From Phycisphaera sp. (GTDB lineage Bacteria; Planctomycetota; Phycisphaerae; Phycisphaerales; Phycisphaeraceae), in the NCBI GenBank assembly GCA_028285385.1, contig JANQPR010000090.1, forward strand, positions 1 to 33,002: a stretch of DNA of 33,002 nucleotides. Direction: 5' to 3'. Position 1 is the first letter of the stretch. Each line of letters starts with the position of its first letter. Below, one piece after another: positions 15,624 through 23,346 of this stretch. Below the pieces are notes generated by a model, which worked only from the letters and a program-made list of their open reading frames with translations, had not been told where the DNA came from and searched no databases. The position numbers were made by a program, and so were the translations under genes.

Positions 15624-16187
15624 ATGTCCAACACTGTCACCGGTCCCGCGTTCGTCCTCGGCGACGACATCGACACCGACCAGATCATCCCCGCCGAGTA
15701 CCTCGCCTACAACCCCTCCGACCCCGAGGAACGCAAGTACTTCGGCATGTACTGCTGCGTCGGCGTGCCACCCGCGCAGTCCGGGCTGCCCGAGGGCAAC
15801 CTCAAGTTCGTCGAGGAGGGAAAGTTCGAGTCGAAGTACCCGATTGTCATCGGCGGGAAGAACTTCGGCTGCGGCAGCTCGCGCGAGCACGCCCCGCTCG
15901 CCTTCGCCGAGGCCGGCGCGAAGGTTGTCGTCGCCGACTTCTACGCGCGGATCTTCTACCGTAACTGCGTCAACGGCGGGTACCTGCTGCCCATGGAGTC
16001 GCTCACCCGTCTGATCGACGGCAAGGTGAAGACCGGCGACGAGTGCACCGTTGACCTCGACGCGGGCGCCCTGACCAACCACACCACCGGCGAGGCCTTC
16101 CAACTCAACCCGCTCGGCGACGTTAAGCCCATCGTCGACGCCGGCGGCGTGTTCGCCTATGCCCGGGCGAACGGCATGATCTCCTGA
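15624..16187 (+). CDS. leuD: 3-isopropylmalate dehydratase, small subunit
   Basis: 187 residues. This is the swivelling domain of the aconitase superfamily that pairs with LeuC to isomerise 2- and 3-isopropylmalate in leucine synthesis. Visible motifs are GDDIDTDQIIPAEYL at the N-terminus, the GGKNFGCGSSREHAP substrate loop and YRNCVNGGYLLP. The sequence is closest in style to the LeuD/homoaconitase small-subunit branch, so homoaconitase remains possible. No leuC is adjacent. ATG 15624 is preceded by TATCAT with six bases between and no Shine-Dalgarno. The downstream znuB gene is convergent, 12 bases away. Confidence 0.92.
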   Translation: MSNTVTGPAFVLGDDIDTDQIIPAEYLAYNPSDPEERKYFGMYCCVGVPPAQSGLPEGNLKFVEEGKFESKYPIVIGGKNFGCGSSREHAPLAFAEAGAKVVVADFYARIFYRNCVNGGYLLPMESLTRLIDGKVKTGDECTVDLDAGALTNHTTGEAFQLNPLGDVKPIVDAGGVFAYARANGMIS

Positions 16188-16199
16188 TGTTTGATCGTG

Positions 16200-17066
16200 T
16201 CACCGCGCCATCGCGTCCCAAGCGAATCGACCGGCCGCGGCGGCGACCAGCACGACGCACAGCAATGCCACCACCACCTGCCCCGGGGGCAGGTCCCACG
16301 CGTACGACAACCAAAGCCCCACCAATGCCGCGACCAGAGCGACGACTGGGCTCGCCCAGAACAGCGACCGTACCTCGCCGCAGGCCTGCTTGGCGATCAT
16401 CACGGGCAGCGCCAGACAACCGAACGTGAACAGCATCCCGGTCGAGCGGACGCCCAGCCCGACGCACGCGCCGCTGAACACCGCCAGCCCCAGGTCCCAC
16501 GCCCGGACGCGCATCCCGATCGCCGATGCCATCACCGGGTCGGCCAGCAGCAGCACCAGCGAACGACCGGCCCACAACAGCACGCCGATCATCGCCGCCA
16601 ACAGCGCCGCGAACGTGACGACGTCCAGGCGCGTCGCGCCGATCACCGACGACGCCTGCATCCGCCGGAACTGCTCCATCCCCGCCGGGGCGTGGGCCAG
16701 CACCAGGATCGCGCCGGCCCCGGCAGCGATGAACACCCACGCGGTGCGTTCGTCGCCGTCGAGCCGGCTGCCCTGCGTCTGCCGCCCGTCGCCGAGCATC
16801 GTGAGCAGCGCCGCGCCGACGGCCGAACCGATGACCACGATGTCCCGCCACACGCTCCCGCTCGCCTGCGTCGCCGCCGCGCCGGCAAACAGCGCGAACA
16901 CCGCGAAGCCGAACGTCGACGCCTGCGCGACCGCCGCGGCCATAAAAACCTGCCGACGCGCCGCGGTGACCACGCCGAGCATCGACAGCCCCATCGCCGC
17001 CAACAGCGTGAGCGTGTAGGGCCGGGCGAACAGGCCCCAAGACGAGAGAAACTCCAGAACGCTCAC
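16200..17066 (-). CDS. znuB: Zinc (metal) ABC transporter permease
   Basis: 288 residues from GTG 17066, overlapping the stop of the ATPase gene by GTGA. It is strongly hydrophobic with about eight membrane helices, starting LFARPYTLTLLAAMGLSMLGVVTAARRQVFMAAAVAQAS and ending in a Gly-rich region with RSTGMLFTFGCLALPVMIAKQ. This matches the ABC-3 family of zinc/manganese permeases. It would form the membrane channel that receives metal from ZnuA and is driven by ZnuC. It is the third gene of znuA-znuC-znuB, all overlapping, with a Zur-type dyad at the operon head. Zinc specificity is inferred from the operon and operators. Confidence 0.92.
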   Translation of the reverse strand: MSVLEFLSSWGLFARPYTLTLLAAMGLSMLGVVTAARRQVFMAAAVAQASTFGFAVFALFAGAAATQASGSVWRDIVVIGSAVGAALLTMLGDGRQTQGSRLDGDERTAWVFIAAGAGAILVLAHAPAGMEQFRRMQASSVIGATRLDVVTFAALLAAMIGVLLWAGRSLVLLLADPVMASAIGMRVRAWDLGLAVFSGACVGLGVRSTGMLFTFGCLALPVMIAKQACGEVRSLFWASPVVALVAALVGLWLSYAWDLPPGQVVVALLCVVLVAAAAGRFAWDAMAR

Positions 17067-17938
17067 GCCGTACCGACCCCCGGAAGAACCACGGGGCTTG
17101 CCACCGCTTCTCCGTTGGACGTTGACGGTTCGTCCCGCGTTGAAGCCCGTGCCTGGCCCACCCGTAAGCGTCCGTCTCCGTCGCGCTCCACCGACACCGG
17201 CACGCCGAACGTCGCGTGCAGCCGCTCGCCGGTGAGTACCTCGTCCTTAGGCCCGGCCACCACCTTGCCGTTCCGGAAGAACGCCAGGTGCGTCGCGTGC
17301 TCGGCCGCGATGTTCAGGTCGTGCGTCACAAAGACCACCGTCACGTTGAACTCTCGGTACAACCCCCGCATCACGTTCAGGACCGCCTCGACCGCCGCGA
17401 AGTCCAGCCCCGCCGTCGGCTCGTCCACGATCAGCAAACTCGGGTCGCGCACCAGTGCCCGCGCCACCAACGCCCGCTGCTTCTGCCCACCCGAAAGCGT
17501 CCAGTAGTTGCGCCGCTGCGAAGCGCCCAAACCCACCAGCTCCAACACCCGTTTGAGCCGGTTCGCCCGCTTCGTCGCGTCGCTCTTCACGCCCGCCAAA
17601 CCCGACAGCACAAACTCCCGCACCGACGTCGGCAGCACCGGGTTCAACTCCAGCCGCTGCGGCACGTAACTCACCTTCCCCGCGCGGAACATCCTGCCTT
17701 GCCGCAGTACCAGCCCGCGCTGCGGCCGCATCGCCCCGAGCAACGCCTTGATCAGCGTGGTCTTGCCCTCGCCGTTGGGGCCGAGGAAGCACCAGAACTC
17801 GCCGGCGCGGATGTCGAACGTGACCTCGTTCAACACCGCGCGCCCGCCGTAGCCGAGCGTCGCTTGTTGCAACGAAAGCAGCGGCGCGTCGCTGGCCTGG
17901 TCGGTCGCCTTGGGCCTCGGGAGCGGCGCGACACTCAC
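17063..17938 (-). CDS. znuC: Zinc (metal) ABC transporter ATP-binding protein
   Basis: 291 residues from GTG 17938, overlapping the znuA stop (GTGA). ATPase motifs: Walker A GPNGEGKT 53-60, signature LSGGQ 148-152, Walker B SLLIVDE 167-173, H-loop His206. The GPNGEGKTT loop has Glu where Ser or Ala is commoner, still within the Walker consensus. The N-terminal ~20 residues and a C-terminal tail of ~45 low-complexity residues extend beyond the usual ZnuC core. It powers metal import through the adjacent permease and is co-transcribed with znuA and znuB. Confidence 0.94.
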   Translation of the reverse strand: MSVAPLPRPKATDQASDAPLLSLQQATLGYGGRAVLNEVTFDIRAGEFWCFLGPNGEGKTTLIKALLGAMRPQRGLVLRQGRMFRAGKVSYVPQRLELNPVLPTSVREFVLSGLAGVKSDATKRANRLKRVLELVGLGASQRRNYWTLSGGQKQRALVARALVRDPSLLIVDEPTAGLDFAAVEAVLNVMRGLYREFNVTVVFVTHDLNIAAEHATHLAFFRNGKVVAGPKDEVLTGERLHATFGVPVSVERDGDGRLRVGQARASTRDEPSTSNGEAVASPVVLPGVGTA

Positions 17939-18996
17939 GGCGTCACCGCCGTCGCCCCCGCGTTCGCCTGCTTGAGCGCCGCGAGCAGCGTGTCCGCGTT
18001 GTACCGGATCATGTCCAGGTACGTCTCCGTGCCCGGACGGCTCTCGGGGTTGTGCGCCATGGGCACGATGATGCCGTCCACCTGCTCGGACACAAAATCC
18101 GCGTGACGCGGATCGAAATACGCCACGGTCAAGATGACGCGGACGTCGTACCGCCTCATCTCTCCGATCAGCTTTGCCAGGTGCGGCGCGGTCGGCGGGA
18201 CCCCCGGCTCCGGCTCCATGTAACCCAGCACCCGCACCCCGTACCGCCGCGCAACATACGGCCAAAGGTCGTGGTCGCCGATCACCTTCAAATCGCGGTA
18301 CGGCTCAAACGCCGCGAGCGTCCCTCCGAGCTCGACAGGTCCGCCGCCGTGCGCCGCGAGATGATCAGCGAGCTTGCCTTGCTCGATCGCGATCGCGAGT
18401 TCTTCAAAGTCTTCGGCCTCGTGCCGCGACGCGATAGCTTCGCCAAGCATCAGTGTCATGACCTCTCGGGCAAACACCCGAAAGTTCGACTCGAACATGT
18501 CGGCGTTGTCCGGCGAGAGTTCGCTCAGCTTCGCCGCCACCGCCATCGCCGCCTTCACGCCCTCGACGCCGTCCACCAGGAAGTGTGGGTTGTCCTCGGG
18601 GTGAAACGAGCCCGGCACCCCACGGCCTTCGGGCCCGACGATCGTCCGCAGGTTGTTCGAGAGATCCAGCTTCCGCTCGCCCCCGGCCATGAGTTCCGGG
18701 CGACCCGCCTGCTCGAGCATCCCCGGCAGCCACCCCTCTTCCATCGCGTTGCCGACGATCACCAGCAGGTCCGCCGCCGCCAACGCCTGGATCATCCGCC
18801 GCGTGGGTTCCACCACGTGGGGGTCGTCGGGACCCTTCACGAAATGCGTCACCTCGACGAGGTCCCCGCCCACCGCCTCGACGATCGTTTTAACGTCCGT
18901 GGAGGAGGCACACACCTTTAGATGCTCGGCCATGGCCGCGCCATTCAGGCCAAGCAAAGCAAAGCACGACACGATGACCAATACGAATCGCTTCAT
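17935..18996 (-). CDS. znuA: Zinc (metal) ABC transporter substrate-binding protein
   Basis: 353 residues with an N-terminal signal peptide (MKRFVLVIVSCFALLGLNGAA, cleavage near AMA). It captures periplasmic metal for the ZnuCB channel. Candidate ligands for the cluster A-I fold: His60 in DDPHVVEP, His138 in DNPHFL, His242 in GDHDLWPYVARRYG and Asp295/His298 in YFDPRHADF. The His-rich loop of proteobacterial ZnuA is absent. ATG 18996 is the last base group of a Zur-type dyad (18994-19013). TAAACT lies exactly six bases upstream and there is no Shine-Dalgarno, so repressor binding would cover the -10 and the transcription start. A truncated paralogue lies near 24.5 kb. Confidence 0.93.
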   Translation of the reverse strand: MKRFVLVIVSCFALLGLNGAAMAEHLKVCASSTDVKTIVEAVGGDLVEVTHFVKGPDDPHVVEPTRRMIQALAAADLLVIVGNAMEEGWLPGMLEQAGRPELMAGGERKLDLSNNLRTIVGPEGRGVPGSFHPEDNPHFLVDGVEGVKAAMAVAAKLSELSPDNADMFESNFRVFAREVMTLMLGEAIASRHEAEDFEELAIAIEQGKLADHLAAHGGGPVELGGTLAAFEPYRDLKVIGDHDLWPYVARRYGVRVLGYMEPEPGVPPTAPHLAKLIGEMRRYDVRVILTVAYFDPRHADFVSEQVDGIIVPMAHNPESRPGTETYLDMIRYNADTLLAALKQANAGATAVTP

Positions 18997-19013
18997 GAGA
19001 ATAGTTTATCACT
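18994..19013. promoter_or_regulatory. Zur-type operator at znuA
   Basis: On the minus strand AGTGATAA-ACTA-TTCTCATG. It is a near-palindrome of 8-4-8 form and matches two other sites in the window (23044-23063 and 24682-24701). It overlaps the TAAACT hexamer (minus strand, 19008-19003) and the znuA start codon. The Fur-family nature is inferred from the TGATAA...TTCTCA dyad and the zinc-uptake context. Confidence 0.7.
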
Positions 19014-19061
19014 TTGAGGGAGATAGAGGCGTATCAACATGCAATCCAGCGCCGAGCTGTC

Positions 19062-19352
19062 TCAGGCGACGATTTCGCGCGGCCCGTTGCCGGTGGTCTT
19101 CTCGTAGCTGCCGTCGCCGGTCTTGACGTACTTGGTGAAGCCCTGCTCGGCCAGGCTGCGGTCGCTGAGCATCTGCCGGGCACCGGACTCCGACCATTTG
19201 CCCGCGATGTGCGGCGGCTGGATCAAACGGCGGACCGGCTGGCCCGTGCTCGGGTGATGCGTCAGCGCCGGGTCGGACATCCGCTGCATGACCTCGAACA
19301 CCTGGCCGGGTTCGCCATCGGGCAACACGACTTCGTAAACGTAGACAGGCAT
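19062..19352 (-). CDS. FmdB-like small protein lacking the zinc-ribbon cysteines
   Basis: 96 residues from ATG 19352; an in-frame ATG at 19364 is an alternative. The opening MPVYVYEVVLPDGEPGQVFEV and SDPALTHHPSTGQPVRRLI follow the FmdB zinc-ribbon pattern (MPxYEYxCxxCGxxFE...CPxCGxxxxRxI), but each metal-binding cysteine is replaced and the whole protein contains no Cys. A C-terminal part with SLAEQGFTKYVKTGDGSYEKT is added. The biological role of FmdB-like proteins is poorly known. It lies 65 bases upstream of znuA on the same strand; no Zur-type dyad is seen at its own start. It may be a zinc-independent version of the fold. Confidence 0.75.
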   Translation of the reverse strand: MPVYVYEVVLPDGEPGQVFEVMQRMSDPALTHHPSTGQPVRRLIQPPHIAGKWSESGARQMLSDRSLAEQGFTKYVKTGDGSYEKTTGNGPREIVA

Positions 19353-19501
19353 GGTCGCGGACATGTCCAGGGTTGAGGTTTGGTCGTCCGGTCTCTCGAT
19401 TCGATCGGCGTAGGGGGCGTCAACGGATGGCCAGGACGCGAACCTTGGCCCGGATTCGAAGTCCCCCGAGCGGCGTCAACCGGCGGGGGAAAAACCATTC
19501 G

Positions 19502-20437
19502 TCACTTCCGACGTCGTAGCATCGCGAGCCCACCGAGCCCCAACAGCGCTAGCGAGGCCGGCTCGGGCACCGGCGCGCTCGCCAGCCCGAAGAAGATGAC
19601 CTGTTCGTTGAGCCCGACGAGGTCCCAACTCGCGTCGTCGAGGTCGAACCGGGCGATCCCGCCGAGCCGCACGCTGCCGTCCGGGCCGGCGGGGTTGATG
19701 AAGTTGACGATGCCGAAGAGCGACTCGAACTCGCCGTCGCCGTCCTCGTCCACGCCGGTCAGGCCGGCGTAGCCGCTGAAGATGCCGTTGCCCACGAGGT
19801 CGACGCTGCCGAGCGTCCCGATGACGTCGGCGGTGCCGTCGTTGGGGTCGATCTCAAGCAGGGAGTCGGTCGAGAGGTCGATGCCGTAGAGCAGGTCGCC
19901 GACGCTGCCCAGCGAGATAATGAAGGCGTCGGGATCGACCTCCCCCGCATCGCTCAGCGCGTCGTTGACCAGACCGGCAGCGCCGACGGTAACGGCGTCG
20001 CCGGTGGTCAGATCAACCTGGAACAACTGATCGTCACCGTTGGTCATGCCGAACCCGACGCCGTCTGCGGTCACGTCGAACCCGGTCGCGCTGAACGCGG
20101 TCGCCGGGCCCGCCGAGGAAGTGACCCCGGACACCGGGTCAACCGTCTTGAGCTCGTTGCCGGACCAGCCGTACAGCGTGTCTTCGGTGGCGCCCAGCCC
20201 CGCGGGCAGACCGGTGGTCACGGGGCTGATCGGCGTGGCGACCCCCGTCTCCGAATCGATCTCGAAGACGTAGTTCTCGCGGGAGTCGTCGTGCCCGGGC
20301 TGACCGAACGGGATGTCCGGGTCGCCCGGAATCAATAGCTGCCCGCTGGCGTACAACGGGACGGCCGAGGCGAACGGCGCGGCAGCGAGCGCGCCGGCGG
20401 TCGTGGTCAACAGGATGGGCAGCATCTTGTTCGTCAT
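19502..20437 (-). CDS. Secreted PEP-CTERM protein, propeller-like
   Basis: 311 residues from ATG 20437, with GGAGG ten bases upstream. It has a signal peptide (KMLPILLTTTAGALAAAPFASA) and a C-terminal sorting tail (PVPEPASLALLGLGGLAML followed by RRRK). The body has repeats such as YVFEIDSETGVATPISPVT, LFQVDLTTGDAVTVG, LYGIDLSTDSLLEIDPNDGTADVIG and LKTVDPVSGVTSSAG, suggesting a beta-propeller or solenoid exposed on the surface. No catalytic motif is seen. It is acidic and Gly/Asp-rich as in other PEP-CTERM proteins. It separates the znu operon from the COG0523 operon and has no Zur-type site of its own. Confidence 0.9.
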   Translation of the reverse strand: MTNKMLPILLTTTAGALAAAPFASAVPLYASGQLLIPGDPDIPFGQPGHDDSRENYVFEIDSETGVATPISPVTTGLPAGLGATEDTLYGWSGNELKTVDPVSGVTSSAGPATAFSATGFDVTADGVGFGMTNGDDQLFQVDLTTGDAVTVGAAGLVNDALSDAGEVDPDAFIISLGSVGDLLYGIDLSTDSLLEIDPNDGTADVIGTLGSVDLVGNGIFSGYAGLTGVDEDGDGEFESLFGIVNFINPAGPDGSVRLGGIARFDLDDASWDLVGLNEQVIFFGLASAPVPEPASLALLGLGGLAMLRRRK

Positions 20438-20556
20438 CTTCAAACCTCCACTCAATGGGTACTGATCACTCACTTCCGTCCCGCCGGAGCGCACTCGGCC
20501 CGGGTGGTTTTTGCATCAAGTCCTCTACAAGCTTTCGCGTCCGATCCTCGACGCGT

Positions 20557-21765
20557 TTAGTCCCACGACGGCATCCGGTCGCCGGCGTTTTGCCAACGCT
20601 CCGGGCCTTCTTTGATCTCCTCGTCCGTCAGCAGGCACGCGTCCAGCTTGGCCGTGATGGCCTCCTGGTCGAGCCGCACGCCGATGAACACGATCTCCTG
20701 CCGGCAGTCGCCGGTGTTCTCGTCCCACCGTTCTTCGATCCAAGCCCGTGTCTCCGGGTCGTCGGGCCATTGCTCCTTCGGCACCGTGGCGAACCATGAG
20801 CCCGCGTAATCGATCGAGAAGCTCACCCCCGCCGACGACCACACCGCGCAGTGCTGCGGCCGGCTCGCCAACCACGCGTACCCCTTCGACCGTGTGACGC
20901 CGGTGAGCAAGCCTTCTTCATGGGCCGCGGCGATCAGCCGGATCGTGTGGAACGGCCGGCGGGCGCGGTACACGAAGCTCCCGATCCCGTATTCCTCGGT
21001 CTCCGGCACGTGCTCCCCCGCCAACTCCTTCGCCCACCCCGCCATCCCCGCCGCCCGCTCTTCGTCAAACAAGCCCCGCCCCACGATCCGGTCCATCGGC
21101 AGGTCGCCGCGGGTCGCCCGCACCAGCTCCGCCTCCGGGTTCATTGCCCGAAGCAGCGCCTCCAACTCACCCACCTCGTCCTCGCTCACCAAGTCGCACT
21201 TGTTGATCACGATCACGTTGGCGAACTCGATCTGATCGGTCAGCAGGTCCACGATCGTCCGCTCGTCGTCATCGCCTAACGCCAACTCGCGGTCCCTCAG
21301 GTCGTCGCGCGTCTTCAAGTCCCTCGGCAGGTTCCGCGCATCCACCACTGTCACCATCGTGTCGATGTCCGCCACGTCGCTCAGCGAGAACCCGCCCTCG
21401 TCCCGGAAGCTGAATGTCGCCGCCACCGGCATCGGCTCACCGATCCCCGTCGACTCGATCAAAAGGTGATCGAACCGGCCCTCCTTCGCCAGGCGCGTCA
21501 CTTCCTCGATCAGGTCTTCCCGCAGCGTGCAGCAGATGCACCCGTTGGACATCTCGACCAGCTTCTCCTGCGTCCGTGACAGCTCGGCCCCGCCGTCGCG
21601 CACCGCCGGCCCGTCCACGTTCACCTCCGACATGTCGTTCACGATCACCGCCACCCGCCGCCCTTCGCGGTTGTGCAGCACGTGGTTCAGCAGCGTGGTC
21701 TTCCCCGCCCCCAGGAAACCCGAGAGCACCGTGACCGGCAGCTTGGTGTCATTCGTTCGGATCAT
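20557..21765 (-). CDS. COG0523-family GTPase, probable zinc metallochaperone
   Basis: 402 residues from ATG 21765, overlapping the previous stop (TGATG). G3E-family P-loop GTPase: Walker A GFLGAGKT 16-23, the metal-binding CICC motif 76-79 ([12 protein letters not shown]), [11 protein letters not shown] 101-111 and NKCD for guanine recognition. The C-terminal CobW_C-type domain contains [12 protein letters not shown] and [19 protein letters not shown]. Several members of this family (ZigA/YeiR/ZNG1 type) are induced on zinc limitation and deliver zinc to client enzymes. It is the third gene of an operon with MerC-like and unknown genes, headed by a Zur-type dyad at 23044-23063. The client protein is unknown. 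Confidence 0.94.
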   Translation of the reverse strand: MIRTNDTKLPVTVLSGFLGAGKTTLLNHVLHNREGRRVAVIVNDMSEVNVDGPAVRDGGAELSRTQEKLVEMSNGCICCTLREDLIEEVTRLAKEGRFDHLLIESTGIGEPMPVAATFSFRDEGGFSLSDVADIDTMVTVVDARNLPRDLKTRDDLRDRELALGDDDERTIVDLLTDQIEFANVIVINKCDLVSEDEVGELEALLRAMNPEAELVRATRGDLPMDRIVGRGLFDEERAAGMAGWAKELAGEHVPETEEYGIGSFVYRARRPFHTIRLIAAAHEEGLLTGVTRSKGYAWLASRPQHCAVWSSAGVSFSIDYAGSWFATVPKEQWPDDPETRAWIEERWDENTGDCRQEIVFIGVRLDQEAITAKLDACLLTDEEIKEGPERWQNAGDRMPSWD

Positions 21766-22505
21766 CACGAAACCCCTTTGAGATCGAACCCGCTGATCGG
21801 TCCAACGCCCGTCGGCAACACCAAAGCCTCCGGCCCGCCGGGCGTCCGGTACCACGCCTCGTAGATCCCCCGCACCCGCCGCCACGCGGCGATCATTTCG
21901 TTCGGTTTGGCCACCGCGTGCTTCCACTTCGCCAGCGTTTGCCGACGGTGGCCCGGCCCCTCCGAGTCGGTCACCCACCGCTCGTAACGCTCGCACCACG
22001 CCGCCGCCGACGTGGCCAGCTTCCGCGCTTCGGCGACCTCGCCGGAGTGCATCGGGCGACGGAGGTGCGGCTTGACCTGCCGATCGGAGTGCACACCCGA
22101 GACATCGAAAGACTTCGGCAGCAGCCACACGCCACGCCGGTACCGCGCGAAGTACCCCTGCTCGCCGCCCGGCAGTCGCAGCCACATGCCGAACCCCCAG
22201 AGCGCGACGTGCACCTCATCGCGCACGAGTTCGTATCGTGTCCCGCCCGGGCCCGACGGAGAGCGGTGTCGCTCGAACCCAAACCGCCGCAGCAGGTTCC
22301 CGGCCGCGACCACGTCCCGCCCCCAGCACCAGCACTGCTGATGCATCAGGCCGGCGGCGAAGTTCTTGTCCTTCTTGTTCGCTCTGGTCCGCACGCCAAA
22401 CTCGGGCCGTGTCAGCGTCAAAGTCCTCGGCGGGTATGGCGACATCAACGAACGAGCCGTCGCCAACGCGGCGCGGTCCTTGACTTTCGAGACGGTCGAA
22501 CGCAT
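21765..22505 (-). CDS. Unrecognised 246-residue protein in the Zur-type operon
   Basis: The protein starts at ATG 22505 and ends in TGA overlapping the COG0523 start (TGATG); its own start also overlaps the MerC-like gene's stop (TGATG). It is tightly coupled on both sides. The protein is basic, rich in Trp and Arg, and has no membrane helix or signal peptide. Notable segments are [62 protein letters not shown] and [20 protein letters not shown]. Cys/His pairs (HQQCWC) could bind metal, but no known motif is seen. I do not recognise the family. Its position between a membrane metal protein and a metallochaperone suggests a role in zinc supply. Confidence 0.85.
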   Translation of the reverse strand: MRSTVSKVKDRAALATARSLMSPYPPRTLTLTRPEFGVRTRANKKDKNFAAGLMHQQCWCWGRDVVAAGNLLRRFGFERHRSPSGPGGTRYELVRDEVHVALWGFGMWLRLPGGEQGYFARYRRGVWLLPKSFDVSGVHSDRQVKPHLRRPMHSGEVAEARKLATSAAAWCERYERWVTDSEGPGHRRQTLAKWKHAVAKPNEMIAAWRRVRGIYEAWYRTPGGPEALVLPTGVGPISGFDLKGVS

Positions 22506-23038
22506 CACTCGGCCCCCGACAAAGACCCACACCCCGCACACTCGCAGCCGTCCCCGCGTTCGCCCCGCATCCGCATCAGGTTCCACCCGTGCCCCGACAC
22601 CAGCAGCGCGCTGCCCAGCACATTCACGCCAACCCAGCCCCACGCCGCCGCGTCCATCGTCGCGTATCCCCCGTTCAGCGGATCACTTGGGCAGCACGTG
22701 TCCGGGTGCCCCCATGCCCCGGCGGTCAATACCATCAACCCCGCCACGCCCAGCCCCAGCGGCGCCCACCGCCACCACCCCGCCTGGGCCGACCGCCGGC
22801 TACCACGCCACAACGCCCACGCCGCCACCGGCGCGATCAGCCCCAGCACGACCCAGTGCACCCACTCGTTCGCAAACCACCCGCCCACCGCGGGCAACAA
22901 CACCAACAGCCCCGGCGTCACCAGGCAGTGCACCCCGCAACAAGCCGACAGCCCGATCCCCAAACGGTCCGCCCACGCCCCGGCCCGTACCGATGTTGGC
23001 ATCTGACCGGCGAGCAGCACGTGAGACTCAACAGACAT
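22505..23038 (-). CDS. MerC-domain membrane protein
   Basis: 177 residues from ATG 23038. The N-terminal helix has WADRLGIGLSACCGVHCLVTPGLLVLLP, the MerC signature with a CC-x3-C site in the membrane. Four hydrophobic segments follow the MerC layout. Extra candidate metal sites are HPDTCCP in the third loop and a C-terminal CECAGCG. Classical MerC moves mercuric ions inward. Here the Zur-type dyad lies inside the promoter and a COG0523 gene is in the operon, pointing to zinc. An in-frame ATG at 23062 exists but lies within the operator; TATCAC six bases before 23038 supports the shorter form. It is the first gene of a three-gene overlapping operon. Confidence 0.88.
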   Translation of the reverse strand: MSVESHVLLAGQMPTSVRAGAWADRLGIGLSACCGVHCLVTPGLLVLLPAVGGWFANEWVHWVVLGLIAPVAAWALWRGSRRSAQAGWWRWAPLGLGVAGLMVLTAGAWGHPDTCCPSDPLNGGYATMDAAAWGWVGVNVLGSALLVSGHGWNLMRMRGERGDGCECAGCGSLSGAE

Positions 23039-23043
23039 CGTTA

Positions 23044-23073
23044 AGTGATATCGAATTCTCATTAACGCGTCAA
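23044..23073 (-). promoter_or_regulatory. Promoter with embedded Zur-type operator for the MerC-like/COG0523 operon
   Basis: On the minus strand TTGACG (23073-23068), a 17-base spacer and TATCAC (23050-23045) are followed by six bases and ATG 23038. The dyad AGTGATAT-CGAA-TTCTCATT (23044-23063, plus-strand reading) fills the spacer and the -10. This is an ideal position for repression. It shares 15 of 20 positions with the znuA site. Confidence 0.72.
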
Positions 23074-23088
23074 CCGCCTGACATCCCG

Positions 23089-23346
23089 TCACGGGTCCTG
23101 AGGGGTCAGCGCGACGGCGATGTTGGCGATCAGCCACGCCGACGCCGCGCACAGCTGCAAACCGTCCCCGCTTGAGCTGATCCCGTACGCGAACACACTC
23201 GCGATCCAACACAGGCTCGCCGCCGTCTGACCGAGCCACTCGACCCGCAGCACTCGTCCAAACCAAGCCGGCCGCGCACGCGAAACCACGTCCGTCTGCA
23301 CGGTCGAATGTTCCGCCACCGACACGTCAGCGTCGTTACTCAACAC
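23089..23346 (-). CDS. Small two-helix membrane protein
   Basis: About 85 residues from GTG 23346 (AGGAG five bases upstream); TTG 23343 overlaps the previous stop as TTGA, and an ATG at 23367 lies inside the upstream gene. A soluble N-terminal ~25 residues is followed by VEWLGQTAASLCWIASVFAYGISS and LQLCAASAWLIANIAVAL, two likely membrane helices. No family is recognised. It is coupled to the flavoprotein gene and so belongs to the unit headed by the third Zur-type dyad. It may be a membrane partner of the flavoprotein. Confidence 0.7.
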   Translation of the reverse strand: MLSNDADVSVAEHSTVQTDVVSRARPAWFGRVLRVEWLGQTAASLCWIASVFAYGISSSGDGLQLCAASAWLIANIAVALTPQDP

